A stretch of 64,000 bases of DNA. Source: a virus. The notes under the pieces were generated by a model. That model saw only the letters and a program-made list of their open reading frames with translations, was not told where the DNA came from and made no database searches. The position numbers and the translations under genes are program-made. This document shows, piece after piece, positions 55,743 through 64,000 of this stretch (position 1 is its first letter; every line of letters starts with the position of its first letter). The stretch spans positions 1 through 64,000 of the IMG/VR virus record IMGVR_UViG_3300020203_000404. One strand, given 5' to 3'.

Positions 55743-56187
55743 ATACGAAGGTGATGTTGGCACCTTAACAGTAGTCACGCACTTTGACGCTACGCACGTC
55801 ATTAGCTGCACCAAGCATGACGGCGAGCTTTTCCGTCTAGGCGGAACTGCCGTGAATGAAGTCGCGGTCCATGAAGGCGTCATCCTCAACATTACCCTTT
55901 CTACTTTTCGAGCGTTTGCATCTAACGGCCAGACCTTTGAAGGCCGTGGTGTACTATCTCCAGAAAACTGGAGCGATGCTGATCTGCACTGCTACGTGCA
56001 TGAACATTATCCGCTTGATATGGAAGGCAAAGAGCCTGAGTGGTTCGTTGCCAGCCGTCCACTTCAAAACGCCCATCACATTTTCGTGAACCTGGACGTG
56101 CTTGATGGTGGCGGAAATTTGATTAAGAGATATAGAATGTCTCCATTTACTGGAAAACATGTAGTATTGGAGTACGTCAATGGTTAA
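55723..56187 (+). CDS. hypothetical protein before the fibre gene
   Basis: The ATG at 55723 has GGAG upstream (MPTASFEYEGDVG...). The 154-residue product is beta-rich with several histidines and tryptophans, like small carbohydrate- or fibre-associated proteins, but no domain is recognised. It overlaps the fibre gene by eight bases. Confidence 0.5.
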   Translation: MPTASFEYEGDVGTLTVVTHFDATHVISCTKHDGELFRLGGTAVNEVAVHEGVILNITLSTFRAFASNGQTFEGRGVLSPENWSDADLHCYVHEHYPLDMEGKEPEWFVASRPLQNAHHIFVNLDVLDGGGNLIKRYRMSPFTGKHVVLEYVNG

Positions 56188-59100
56188 TTTCCTAAATGAT
56201 GGATCATTGATTGGATTTTGGCCGCTTAATGAACCTAGTGGCTCTCCTATTTTCCTGAACTACTCTCCAGCACGTTCGAGAGCACCTAGCGGCATTTCGT
56301 TTGACTTCCACGTTGCTGTAGCTGATACAGTTGACGACGAAGAAGTCAAGTCGGTTTGGCCCGGTACGACTACAGTCTTTAATCCTGAGTCTGGCGTCAA
56401 TTACAATGGTTACATGGTTCAGGGCTATTGGAGGCTTGGTGCGGACTCTTCTCCGTATAGCAGATATCTTGTTCTTGGAAATGGTTGTTCGCAAGTTTGT
56501 GAACAGACACTATCGAGTAACGTAGCACAGAGTGGTATTACTGTTGGTATTTGGGTATATCCAAATAGCGATGGTTATTTGAATTATTATGCTGATGCGT
56601 TACCAGGATCATTCAACGGAGAAACGGAAGGTGCTCGTTGCCACACGTTGTTTACACAAAAACAACATGCCACTCTTGGTGGTTGGCAGATTGGTGTATC
56701 TGGTGCCACTAACAATGGTGCCCAATTCAATTCTTTTTCAAGCAATAGACAATTGACAGCGTATGCAAGCATTGAAAGAAATACTGCCGCCCCAACTGTT
56801 CTAAGTACTCCTATTGAATCTGGTTGCTATACTCACCTGACATTTACGTTTCGTTACATTAATGGTACGGCAGATCAGATTGTCCTTTACAAGAACGGAC
56901 GTGTTGCGGCCAGCGGGACCAGTAACACTGGTGCTGGTGGTGCCAGTGCTACTACTCTTGCTAATACAAATCTTATTGGACGTGCTCTTGCTATTGGCGG
57001 TGGAGACGACGCCAATGTCGGTTCAAGTGACTATGGCGGAACGTGTGGATGGAACCATCTAGTGTCTGGAGCGTATGTTTTCAGACGTGTGTTGAATGAG
57101 GGTGAAATTCTAGACCTTCATGTTGGGGCTACACTTCAGCCACTAGAGGGTAATATAAAGCAACCCATTAGGGTTGAGTTGACAGACGATAAACTTTTAG
57201 CTTATTATCCATTCCGTTCCGTGGGTTGGCCCGACGTTTCAAAGAATCATAGAGCACTGATTGGCACCCAAGACGAAGGATCGCTATCTTACTACATTTC
57301 TGTTCCTGGCCCATTTAAGGGTGGCGGAATGTTGATGAATGGAACGTCACAAGCCGAGTCGGTGGTAGCAACAAGTGGATTGATCTATGATATGATCAAT
57401 TCAAGAAGCTGGACTTTGAGCGTTGTTGCTGGACCAGTAAATGGTTTGGGCCGTGACGACAACATGATCTTTTCTATGGGATCAGTATCTGCCTCTACCG
57501 CTGGTGCTCCGGCGGCAATTACTACTTCGACATTTGGTATGGCATTAACAGAAATGTCGTCACCAAATAGAATTCGTCTATCTGTATATCCGCTTGGTGA
57601 TATTACTGCTTCCGTTTTTAATATTGATTCAGCAACCAGTGGTTATTACAATAGCGTCCCATGTAATTACGCCGTTGCATATGACGATAGCACAAAAGGT
57701 ATTGCACTATACGTTGATGGCCATGTACAAGGCAGTGGAACACTGGAACACTCATTGTCCGATCAGCTACTCAGACTAGCGGGTAGTGGCTACCCATTAA
57801 TGTTTGCAAATGGTATTGCAAACACGATAGCTGACGCAAATGATCCTGGCATACTCACCGCTGGTGGTCGAGATTTATATTTTGGACCTATTCTTGTAAT
57901 GGGCAGAGCTATGCTGCCAGAAGAATTGATGTACGTTGCTCAAAGCGGTATTAATACGACATCCACTTGGCGTACGCCGTATGATTCTAGATTGATGGGT
58001 TACTGGCCTTGTTCTGATTTCAAGCTCGATGATGTTATTGTTGAGGATCGTGCTAGAGTATGGAATGAGTTTCCCGGTAATCTGTTACGTGGTGATACTA
58101 CTACTAAGTGGGCGGCATACTATGCTTTGAATCAACGGACTAATCAGTTTGGTACGCGTATTACACCACCTCAGCTTGCCAGCTATGGCACACTTGGCAT
58201 TACATCTGGTATTTTTGGAGTACATGGCTTAAGTGCGGGTACGGCAAATGTTACCGATGCTGGTGCAGCAAGATCTTCTATTGCTAATTTTAGTCAACGT
58301 TACAAACCCGTCAACGTAGCATCTAATATTCAGTGCCAGAACGTTCTTGGTGATTTTTTGATTGGTTACGAAGTCACTCCAAGCGGAAATATTCCACTAA
58401 CTCCATTTGGTTTGACTGGTGATAACGTGAAGTTTGAATTCAATTCAACACTAAGCGTGTATGGTAACCAAGCCGGTAGTTCAGCCAATGGCGAGCTTCG
58501 CTCATTCTTAACGACTGTAGATGCGGCACAAGGTTCTGGCGTGTCGATTGTGTTTGCGTCACGTACTGGTACATTCAATGCTGCCAATTATGTTGGACTG
58601 GTATCTGGCGTGGTACCATATGGTGTACCAACGAAGATCCTCTTCCATTCAAAGATGGATGCTCCATACAATGTGAATGGTGATACTGCTGGTTCAACGC
58701 CTCTAACTATTACGTTGTGGATTAATGGCGTGCCGGTACAGCGTCGTCGTATGACTGCTGCTACCGCTCGTATCTGGACGCCGAACGCCCCTAACGCAAC
58801 CACCGATGATTTCTTGTTACAGTTTGGTGGCGAAGCCGGTAACGACGTACTTACGACGCAGATCTCTAGAGATGGTGGTCTGGGCGAATTGTACATGCGT
58901 GAGATTTTTCTCATGCGTGGAATATTTGATCAAAATGAAGTTGAGGCGTTAGCTGTCAGTGGTATTCAGAATCCAACAATCACCGGATACACCCCAACGC
59001 TTTCAAAGACACAAGTGACCGTTTTCGATTCTAATTTGCAAGGGTATTGGAGATTCAATGGACTAGCGGGTGGAGGATCAGGTACAACCGATTTGAGCTT

Positions 59101-60979
59101 CAAGTCGAATCACTTAGATCCATTGAGTGAACAAAAGAATAGAGCAGGAGGATCTACACAATCTTCGCGTTCGTTTAAGTTTTTGCCCGGACCATTGAAG
59201 GATTCTGATCTACTTATACAATGTAGTGGATTGACATATGGTACTGCTGGTGCTGGTGCCGCTTCAATTACGCCGCCGTTTGCTGTTTCTGGCGTAGAGT
59301 TTGATAGTCCTCAAAATGGTTTCTCGGTTGGCTTCTTGATGTCTCGTAGAGTAGGCACGACAGCAAGTACGGCTAATCCAATGCTTGTTTATGGTTTACT
59401 TGGCTCTAATGTAATTTCCAGCACAACAACAAATTTTAATCGTGGCTGGGCAATTCTTTCTGACGATAACAATAACATCAAAATGGTTATGTCAGTTGGA
59501 GGTGGCGGATACTATGACAACTCTAGTAGTGCCGCACAGTCTGGACAGATAGTCTGTGGTACGTTTAATACTGATTCAATTTACGAGGACAATAGACGCT
59601 TCAATAATTACTTATTTGGTAATATAAAGCCAGCTAGTCTTGACTACTGGAGTCACTATTGCTGGACATACACGCCAACATCCAAAGAATTGGTGTGCTA
59701 TATAAATGGACAAGAGGTAGATCGCAAGGCAACAAAGGTCGCTGTTGATCCGCTAAATGGCGGTCCTCCGTCTGGATTGAATCCTATCGTGCCAGTAAAT
59801 CCTGCCGCACGCATGATTACTTTCTTGACGCATCAGAATGCTAATCCATGGGACTTTAGTGCATCTAATCTTTTAGATGGAGACGGTATCATTACCGACG
59901 TATTCTACTTCTCTCGTGCCATTACAGAACCAGAAGTCAGATACATTTCTCAGAATGGTATTGATGGTGCTGATGGCACTCTTGTTAGCGGCGTCATCGG
60001 CGGTTACATTCTAGGATCTGAATTGGTATCGGGAATCATCGGTGGTTATAATATAGGTCAGGACACTGGTTCGGGAATCATCGGTGGTTATGGCTTTAGT
60101 GCTCTGGATGTGTCCGGTGTCATCGGTGGTTATGGCTTTAGTGCTCTGGATGTGTCCGGTGTCATTGGTGGTTATGTCCGTGGCCTATATACCGTTTCAG
60201 GCATTCTTGGCGGATACATTTATAGTACCGACCAAGCTAGCGGTATCATTGGCGGTTTTGTGATTGGTGGCTTGGTCGCTAACATGCAGTTTGATGGCGG
60301 CTTTACTGTTCAAGCCTTTGCAGCCAAAGACTTCGACTCACAGATCGTTCTTCGCAAAAATACCAATGCAGACTTTGATGCTAAGCTTGTTGTCTTTCAA
60401 GCTGAAACTGGTCCGGTAGTTGATATTGTTATTCCCCAAAAAACTGTTAGTGGCGTTACTGCACCATTTAACCAATACTTTATTGGTGCCGCATCTGGTA
60501 CTCAAGGCAAGTCGATCGTGCAAACACGCTGGACATTCGGTGACTTGACGCCTTCTGTATCAGTTTCCGTAAGTGGTGCCGGTTACTACCCTGTCCAGCA
60601 TTACTATGCTGGTAGCGGTTTCTTCATCGCCAAGTTTGAAGCGATTGACTCAAACGGTATCCATGGTTCGGCTACACGTATCATCAATGCGGCTTCTGGC
60701 ATCAGCCCAGTTATCATCAGCGTGTCTGGTGTGCCTCGTTCTGGTAACGCAGCCTTGACTGTGGACTTCACAACGACTGTAGATGGCTTGCCGCCTGGAG
60801 TTGCAATCAACGCCAGCTTGTTGAGCTTTGACGACGGACAATCGACGATCACCTTCAACCCAACTCACGTCTATACTGAGCCGGGCCAGTATCGCCCAGT
60901 ATGGTGTATTAGAGACAGCAGGGGTGTATATTGGTGTGATAGCTTGGAAGCCGGTAACGATTTCTTGAAAGAGATCTAG
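56180..60979 (+). CDS. large fibre protein with LamG-like and PKD-like domains
   Basis: The 1599 residues contain at least four concanavalin/LamG-type sandwiches. Each starts with a Y/F-W-PL-x-x-G/S motif (LIGFWPLNEPSG; LLAYYPFRSVGW; LMGYWPCSDF; LQGYWRFNGLAGG) and includes a 'LYKNGRVAASGT' or 'YVDGHVQGSGT' hairpin. Then comes a glycine repeat of SG[VI]IGGY units (about 1275-1370) and two PKD-like modules (WTFGDLTPSVSVSVSGAGYYPVQHYY; LSFDDGQSTITFNPTHVY). Such proteins bind sugars on the host surface, so it is a good receptor-binding candidate. Confidence 0.72.
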   Translation: MVNFLNDGSLIGFWPLNEPSGSPIFLNYSPARSRAPSGISFDFHVAVADTVDDEEVKSVWPGTTTVFNPESGVNYNGYMVQGYWRLGADSSPYSRYLVLGNGCSQVCEQTLSSNVAQSGITVGIWVYPNSDGYLNYYADALPGSFNGETEGARCHTLFTQKQHATLGGWQIGVSGATNNGAQFNSFSSNRQLTAYASIERNTAAPTVLSTPIESGCYTHLTFTFRYINGTADQIVLYKNGRVAASGTSNTGAGGASATTLANTNLIGRALAIGGGDDANVGSSDYGGTCGWNHLVSGAYVFRRVLNEGEILDLHVGATLQPLEGNIKQPIRVELTDDKLLAYYPFRSVGWPDVSKNHRALIGTQDEGSLSYYISVPGPFKGGGMLMNGTSQAESVVATSGLIYDMINSRSWTLSVVAGPVNGLGRDDNMIFSMGSVSASTAGAPAAITTSTFGMALTEMSSPNRIRLSVYPLGDITASVFNIDSATSGYYNSVPCNYAVAYDDSTKGIALYVDGHVQGSGTLEHSLSDQLLRLAGSGYPLMFANGIANTIADANDPGILTAGGRDLYFGPILVMGRAMLPEELMYVAQSGINTTSTWRTPYDSRLMGYWPCSDFKLDDVIVEDRARVWNEFPGNLLRGDTTTKWAAYYALNQRTNQFGTRITPPQLASYGTLGITSGIFGVHGLSAGTANVTDAGAARSSIANFSQRYKPVNVASNIQCQNVLGDFLIGYEVTPSGNIPLTPFGLTGDNVKFEFNSTLSVYGNQAGSSANGELRSFLTTVDAAQGSGVSIVFASRTGTFNAANYVGLVSGVVPYGVPTKILFHSKMDAPYNVNGDTAGSTPLTITLWINGVPVQRRRMTAATARIWTPNAPNATTDDFLLQFGGEAGNDVLTTQISRDGGLGELYMREIFLMRGIFDQNEVEALAVSGIQNPTITGYTPTLSKTQVTVFDSNLQGYWRFNGLAGGGSGTTDLSFKSNHLDPLSEQKNRAGGSTQSSRSFKFLPGPLKDSDLLIQCSGLTYGTAGAGAASITPPFAVSGVEFDSPQNGFSVGFLMSRRVGTTASTANPMLVYGLLGSNVISSTTTNFNRGWAILSDDNNNIKMVMSVGGGGYYDNSSSAAQSGQIVCGTFNTDSIYEDNRRFNNYLFGNIKPASLDYWSHYCWTYTPTSKELVCYINGQEVDRKATKVAVDPLNGGPPSGLNPIVPVNPAARMITFLTHQNANPWDFSASNLLDGDGIITDVFYFSRAITEPEVRYISQNGIDGADGTLVSGVIGGYILGSELVSGIIGGYNIGQDTGSGIIGGYGFSALDVSGVIGGYGFSALDVSGVIGGYVRGLYTVSGILGGYIYSTDQASGIIGGFVIGGLVANMQFDGGFTVQAFAAKDFDSQIVLRKNTNADFDAKLVVFQAETGPVVDIVIPQKTVSGVTAPFNQYFIGAASGTQGKSIVQTRWTFGDLTPSVSVSVSGAGYYPVQHYYAGSGFFIAKFEAIDSNGIHGSATRIINAASGISPVIISVSGVPRSGNAALTVDFTTTVDGLPPGVAINASLLSFDDGQSTITFNPTHVYTEPGQYRPVWCIRDSRGVYWCDSLEAGNDFLKEI

Positions 60980-60981
60980 AG

Positions 60982-63900
60982 ATGAATATTCTAGTGTCAG
61001 ATGGTATTGTAGTCAGCGGCGTGGGAGTGCCGCTGAATGGCGTTGCGTTCCCTTCTGGTCAGTTTGGATTTGGTGTACCGGGTTCTAAACTCGCTGCCTT
61101 CTTATCGTCAGCAAATGCTGCGTTTGGTTTCAATGTCACGCCTCATAATTTACAAACAGAATGGGTACCAGTTGGGCCTTCTGAAACTTTTCATGGAGCT
61201 AGTGGACAGTTACCTGAAATTGGCAAACCAATGGAAGTGTTCATTGGTGACTTCTATTTCCGTGGAAGTGTAGTTCATTCGGATTATACGACTGGTATGG
61301 GAGGAACTGTCGTCAGCGTCACTCTTGAAGACGATCGTCGTAATTTGCGTCGTGTCAAAATTCATACGGAAGATCTTGGACAAAGTGTTCCAAGCGGAGT
61401 GGTTTCCGTCGCAAGAGCATTTCGTATTTTGAATGGTCTTGAAGACATTAATGGTAATCCATCGGAACCGCTTGTAAAAGAATATGATCGTATTTTGCAA
61501 TTTGGTGGCACGTACGACCAAATCTTGGCTGCAATCGACCTCACCTATAACGAAGGCAATTTATCTGTTCCGGTCTCTATTCTTCCAACTGTAGAACATA
61601 TCGAGAAGAACATTGGCGGTACAATCACAGCTATACGTTTTCAGTTCAACCTTGATCCCTTAGATGATGTATTATCACGTATTCTTTTAGATACTGGTTA
61701 CGACTGGTACTGGAATATGGACGCTCAGCGTGTAGCCCTCGTCAACAAGAAGGTTCAGTTTGATATCAGTGAAGCTGAAATTCTGAACTTGGTGTCGCAA
61801 TTTGGTAGCCAGTCTGGCTTAAACGAAACTAAGCAACTTGGCTTTGGTCATGACGTTGTGCCGGATCCTACACGTTTTCGTGTTCTTGGCGGTCACCAAG
61901 AAGGCTTCATTAATTCTGAATTACTTAGTCCGATTGACGGAATGGAAACGTCCGCACTTGATGGGAATGTTGTGTTCTCAAAAGCTTGGGACAAGTTGAG
62001 CGTTGGCTTTTATGATGCCGATGGATACTTTCGTACGTACATGCCCACTGAGAAAGAGTTACAGCTTGCACTTGCTGGTATTGAGCAATGGACGTACTAC
62101 AAAATCTATCAAACGCCTAGCGGCACGGCTAATCCACCGGGGTATGGCTTTCCGCCTGACAATGGTTCTATTGCCGCTCAAAATTCATCGTTCCAAAGTC
62201 GCTTAGATCCGAACATGCCGCTCGCCGGTATTGCTACTGGTGCAGCCGAATCTGGTCTACGAGTGATCAGTAATCGTAGAGATCAAGAGCAAAACTGGGT
62301 TATTGCATTCTACAATAGAATTCGTGACCATGCTTCGCGTCACTATGGTCGTTCGTACGTGGTTGAAGGACTACTATATAATCAAGCTTCTGGCTTGTTT
62401 CAGCTTGTTGACGCTGCCTGGGCGAACGTTGAAAATCAAGTACAAGGCTATTCGCTGTCCGCCTCTGGCACCGTGACTACGAGTGGCGTATTCGTTGAAG
62501 ACTACGAGATTAATCGCGGTCTCGGACCTGTGAGCCCATTCGTGACCGAAGACTTTAGGGTGCGTGCGTATTGCGTGCTGCCACAAAGCACTGTGTATGG
62601 TCCACTTGGAGATGACAATCCAGCGAGCTTTGCCAATTGGACAGAAGACGCACCGCCATTTAATCCAAGTGGTGATGGCAGACACTATATTCCCGTGACA
62701 TTGCAAGACGTTGGAGATCGTGTAATAGATCCGCACAGCGAAGCAGATCTTTACGGTTTCGAGTCATATCCCAAGGGAACATTACTGTGTCAATTGCCGA
62801 TTAATGCTGGTCCATCTGGCGGCATTGTCAATGACGGCATTATCTTTAACTTGGCGACGATGTTGACTACTATCAACAAGTTGACTGGTTCTGGACTACT
62901 AGACATTATTAATCCATCTCAGGTATTGAATGTGTACGACGCACTTTCTGGCGTCGCAATTCCCGTACAGTCTCGTCTTCGTTATGGACAAACATATCCA
63001 AGTCAGTGGGTTTTGGGCGATCTTCATTATGAACGTCACGAAGATATACAGCTAGACGATCAGTTTGTTCCGTGGGCATTCTCTCCCGAGGGCAATCAAA
63101 CGTCACTGGCTATTATGACAGATCGTGCTATTCGTCGCGTAGAAGGCAAGATTGTTCCCAAGTCTTCTTCTCGTTATGCTGACTTCCAGCAAGTTGGACT
63201 CCCGCTCTTGTCGTTTGATGCATTTGCGGAACAAAACATTGGTCCTTCTGGACTGTACGGTGAAATTTCGCACGGCGTCAGTGAACTCAATATCAGTTTT
63301 GGCATCGACGGCTTCGTTACACGTTACAAGATTCAGTCGTATTATCCTAAGTTTGGTCGCGATGCCCCGCTTGGCGAGCGAGTTCGTGCCCAACTCAATG
63401 GCATTCTGAATCCGATCGACTTTGCCGACTTGGCACTACTTGATCCCAATCCAGGTAGAGCCAGCAATACCACGTTGCCGGGCGATACATTTGTACCGCC
63501 GATCTTCTTTGACTCTGAGCAGAACGCCGTTCGTGTAACGATTACCGAAGTCAACAACATTTTCTCTCTTTCAAGCATACCTGGAACGGAAGTCGATGAA
63601 CGCTATCGTGGTATCGACCAGCAGGCTTACGTGAAGCCACCATTGGCTCTTAGCTCTTCGAATATCGACTTCCGTGAAGGGGCAATTTGTATTGATGGAT
63701 TCTTAAACATTGATGATAAAGCCGTATATCACACCGATAACTTCCAATTGCCAGATGGCAATACCATTCTACGTTACTTTACGCAAGGTCGCCCCTTTGC
63801 TAATGGTACTATTGTTCAGATCGAGCGTGTGAATCCAAGCAACACAGCCAACTATGACGTGACATTTGTAGGGGGCACTGGATCTAGAGCGATCTTCAAT

Positions 63901-64000
63901 CTGCCAGTCTTGAATGGCACCGTCCAAGTTGGAGCTAAGACTACGCTGGCTGCACAGGGGAATGCCAAAGTCACTCCTGGTGATACTATTGGTACTATCT
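60982..64000 (+). CDS. baseplate/tail hub protein, incomplete at the window end
   Basis: The frame from the ATG at 60982, three bases after the fibre stop, stays open for more than 1000 codons to the end of the window. The N-terminal 150 residues (GKPMEVFIGDFYFRGSV... LEDDRRNLRRVKIHTEDLG) look like a hub-type beta domain. Further on the protein is strand-rich with aromatic segments and no enzyme motif. Length and order after the fibre gene suit a central baseplate or tail-tip protein. Confidence 0.6.
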   Translation, partial: MNILVSDGIVVSGVGVPLNGVAFPSGQFGFGVPGSKLAAFLSSANAAFGFNVTPHNLQTEWVPVGPSETFHGASGQLPEIGKPMEVFIGDFYFRGSVVHSDYTTGMGGTVVSVTLEDDRRNLRRVKIHTEDLGQSVPSGVVSVARAFRILNGLEDINGNPSEPLVKEYDRILQFGGTYDQILAAIDLTYNEGNLSVPVSILPTVEHIEKNIGGTITAIRFQFNLDPLDDVLSRILLDTGYDWYWNMDAQRVALVNKKVQFDISEAEILNLVSQFGSQSGLNETKQLGFGHDVVPDPTRFRVLGGHQEGFINSELLSPIDGMETSALDGNVVFSKAWDKLSVGFYDADGYFRTYMPTEKELQLALAGIEQWTYYKIYQTPSGTANPPGYGFPPDNGSIAAQNSSFQSRLDPNMPLAGIATGAAESGLRVISNRRDQEQNWVIAFYNRIRDHASRHYGRSYVVEGLLYNQASGLFQLVDAAWANVENQVQGYSLSASGTVTTSGVFVEDYEINRGLGPVSPFVTEDFRVRAYCVLPQSTVYGPLGDDNPASFANWTEDAPPFNPSGDGRHYIPVTLQDVGDRVIDPHSEADLYGFESYPKGTLLCQLPINAGPSGGIVNDGIIFNLATMLTTINKLTGSGLLDIINPSQVLNVYDALSGVAIPVQSRLRYGQTYPSQWVLGDLHYERHEDIQLDDQFVPWAFSPEGNQTSLAIMTDRAIRRVEGKIVPKSSSRYADFQQVGLPLLSFDAFAEQNIGPSGLYGEISHGVSELNISFGIDGFVTRYKIQSYYPKFGRDAPLGERVRAQLNGILNPIDFADLALLDPNPGRASNTTLPGDTFVPPIFFDSEQNAVRVTITEVNNIFSLSSIPGTEVDERYRGIDQQAYVKPPLALSSSNIDFREGAICIDGFLNIDDKAVYHTDNFQLPDGNTILRYFTQGRPFANGTIVQIERVNPSNTANYDVTFVGGTGSRAIFNLPVLNGTVQVGAKTTLAAQGNAKVTPGDTIGTI

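Noticed and set aside
46622-64000. Diversity-generating retroelement acting on the fibre gene
   Set aside because: No reverse transcriptase and no template/variable repeat pair were seen in the window.

Overview
The window looks like part of a large tailed-bacteriophage (or prophage) genome. It carries a complete head and tail morphogenesis block: terminase, portal, protease/scaffold, HK97-fold capsid, decoration proteins, tail tube, a 1791-residue tape measure, baseplate and fibre proteins. No contractile sheath was recognised, so a long non-contractile tail is the best guess. The host cannot be named. Classical sigma-70 -35/-10 boxes, a phage outer-membrane-like lipoprotein and a second lipoprotein suggest a Gram-negative bacterium that is not a Bacteroidetes.

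Region 1 (1-15.9 kb, + strand, visibly GC-richer than the rest) is an accessory or early region of small genes. Its first part, plus three outliers at 8.9, 12.7 and 12.9 kb, holds twelve complete and one truncated paralogue of a protein made almost only of perfect hexapeptide repeats, which predicts a left-handed beta-helix of 5 to 37 units. Nearly every gene here has its own sigma-70 promoter whose -10 box lies only 5-6 nt before the ATG, so the mRNAs should be leaderless. From 8 to 14 kb unrelated small genes are separated by a repeated intergenic element of about 120-200 bp (several GC-rich hairpins followed by a promoter), very like the promoter-plus-stem-loop cassettes of T4-type phages. 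Recombination scars are common: a chimeric gene with a nonsense codon, a decapitated gene fused to a beta-helix gene, inverted element fragments and duplicated leaders.

Region 2 (16.1-22.1 kb, - strand) is a leftward, translationally coupled set: a zinc metallopeptidase lipoprotein, three unknown proteins, a dCMP deaminase, an outer-membrane-like lipoprotein, a release factor that seems to use an RF2-type CTT-TGA +1 frameshift although its codon-recognition motif is RF1-type, a C39-like cysteine peptidase, a small membrane protein and a 592-residue unknown.

Region 3 (22.5-64 kb, + strand) starts with a divergent sigma-factor-like protein with a cysteine cluster, then a probable small terminase, two glycosyltransferases, a GroES homologue, an ERCC4 nuclease and the terminase. 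The order from there is portal, protease with nested scaffold, decoration protein, capsid, HNH endonuclease, connectors, a second HNH, decoration paralogue, tail tube, two related proteins in the tail-chaperone position, tape measure, distal tail, LamG/PKD fibre and an unfinished baseplate gene. Late operons are preceded by a recurrent non-sigma-70 motif (AGTTTAGTGTAWTC), a candidate late promoter read with the phage sigma-like protein. A 0.2-kb structured element just before region 3 is repeated in inverted orientation at 55.2-55.4 kb.
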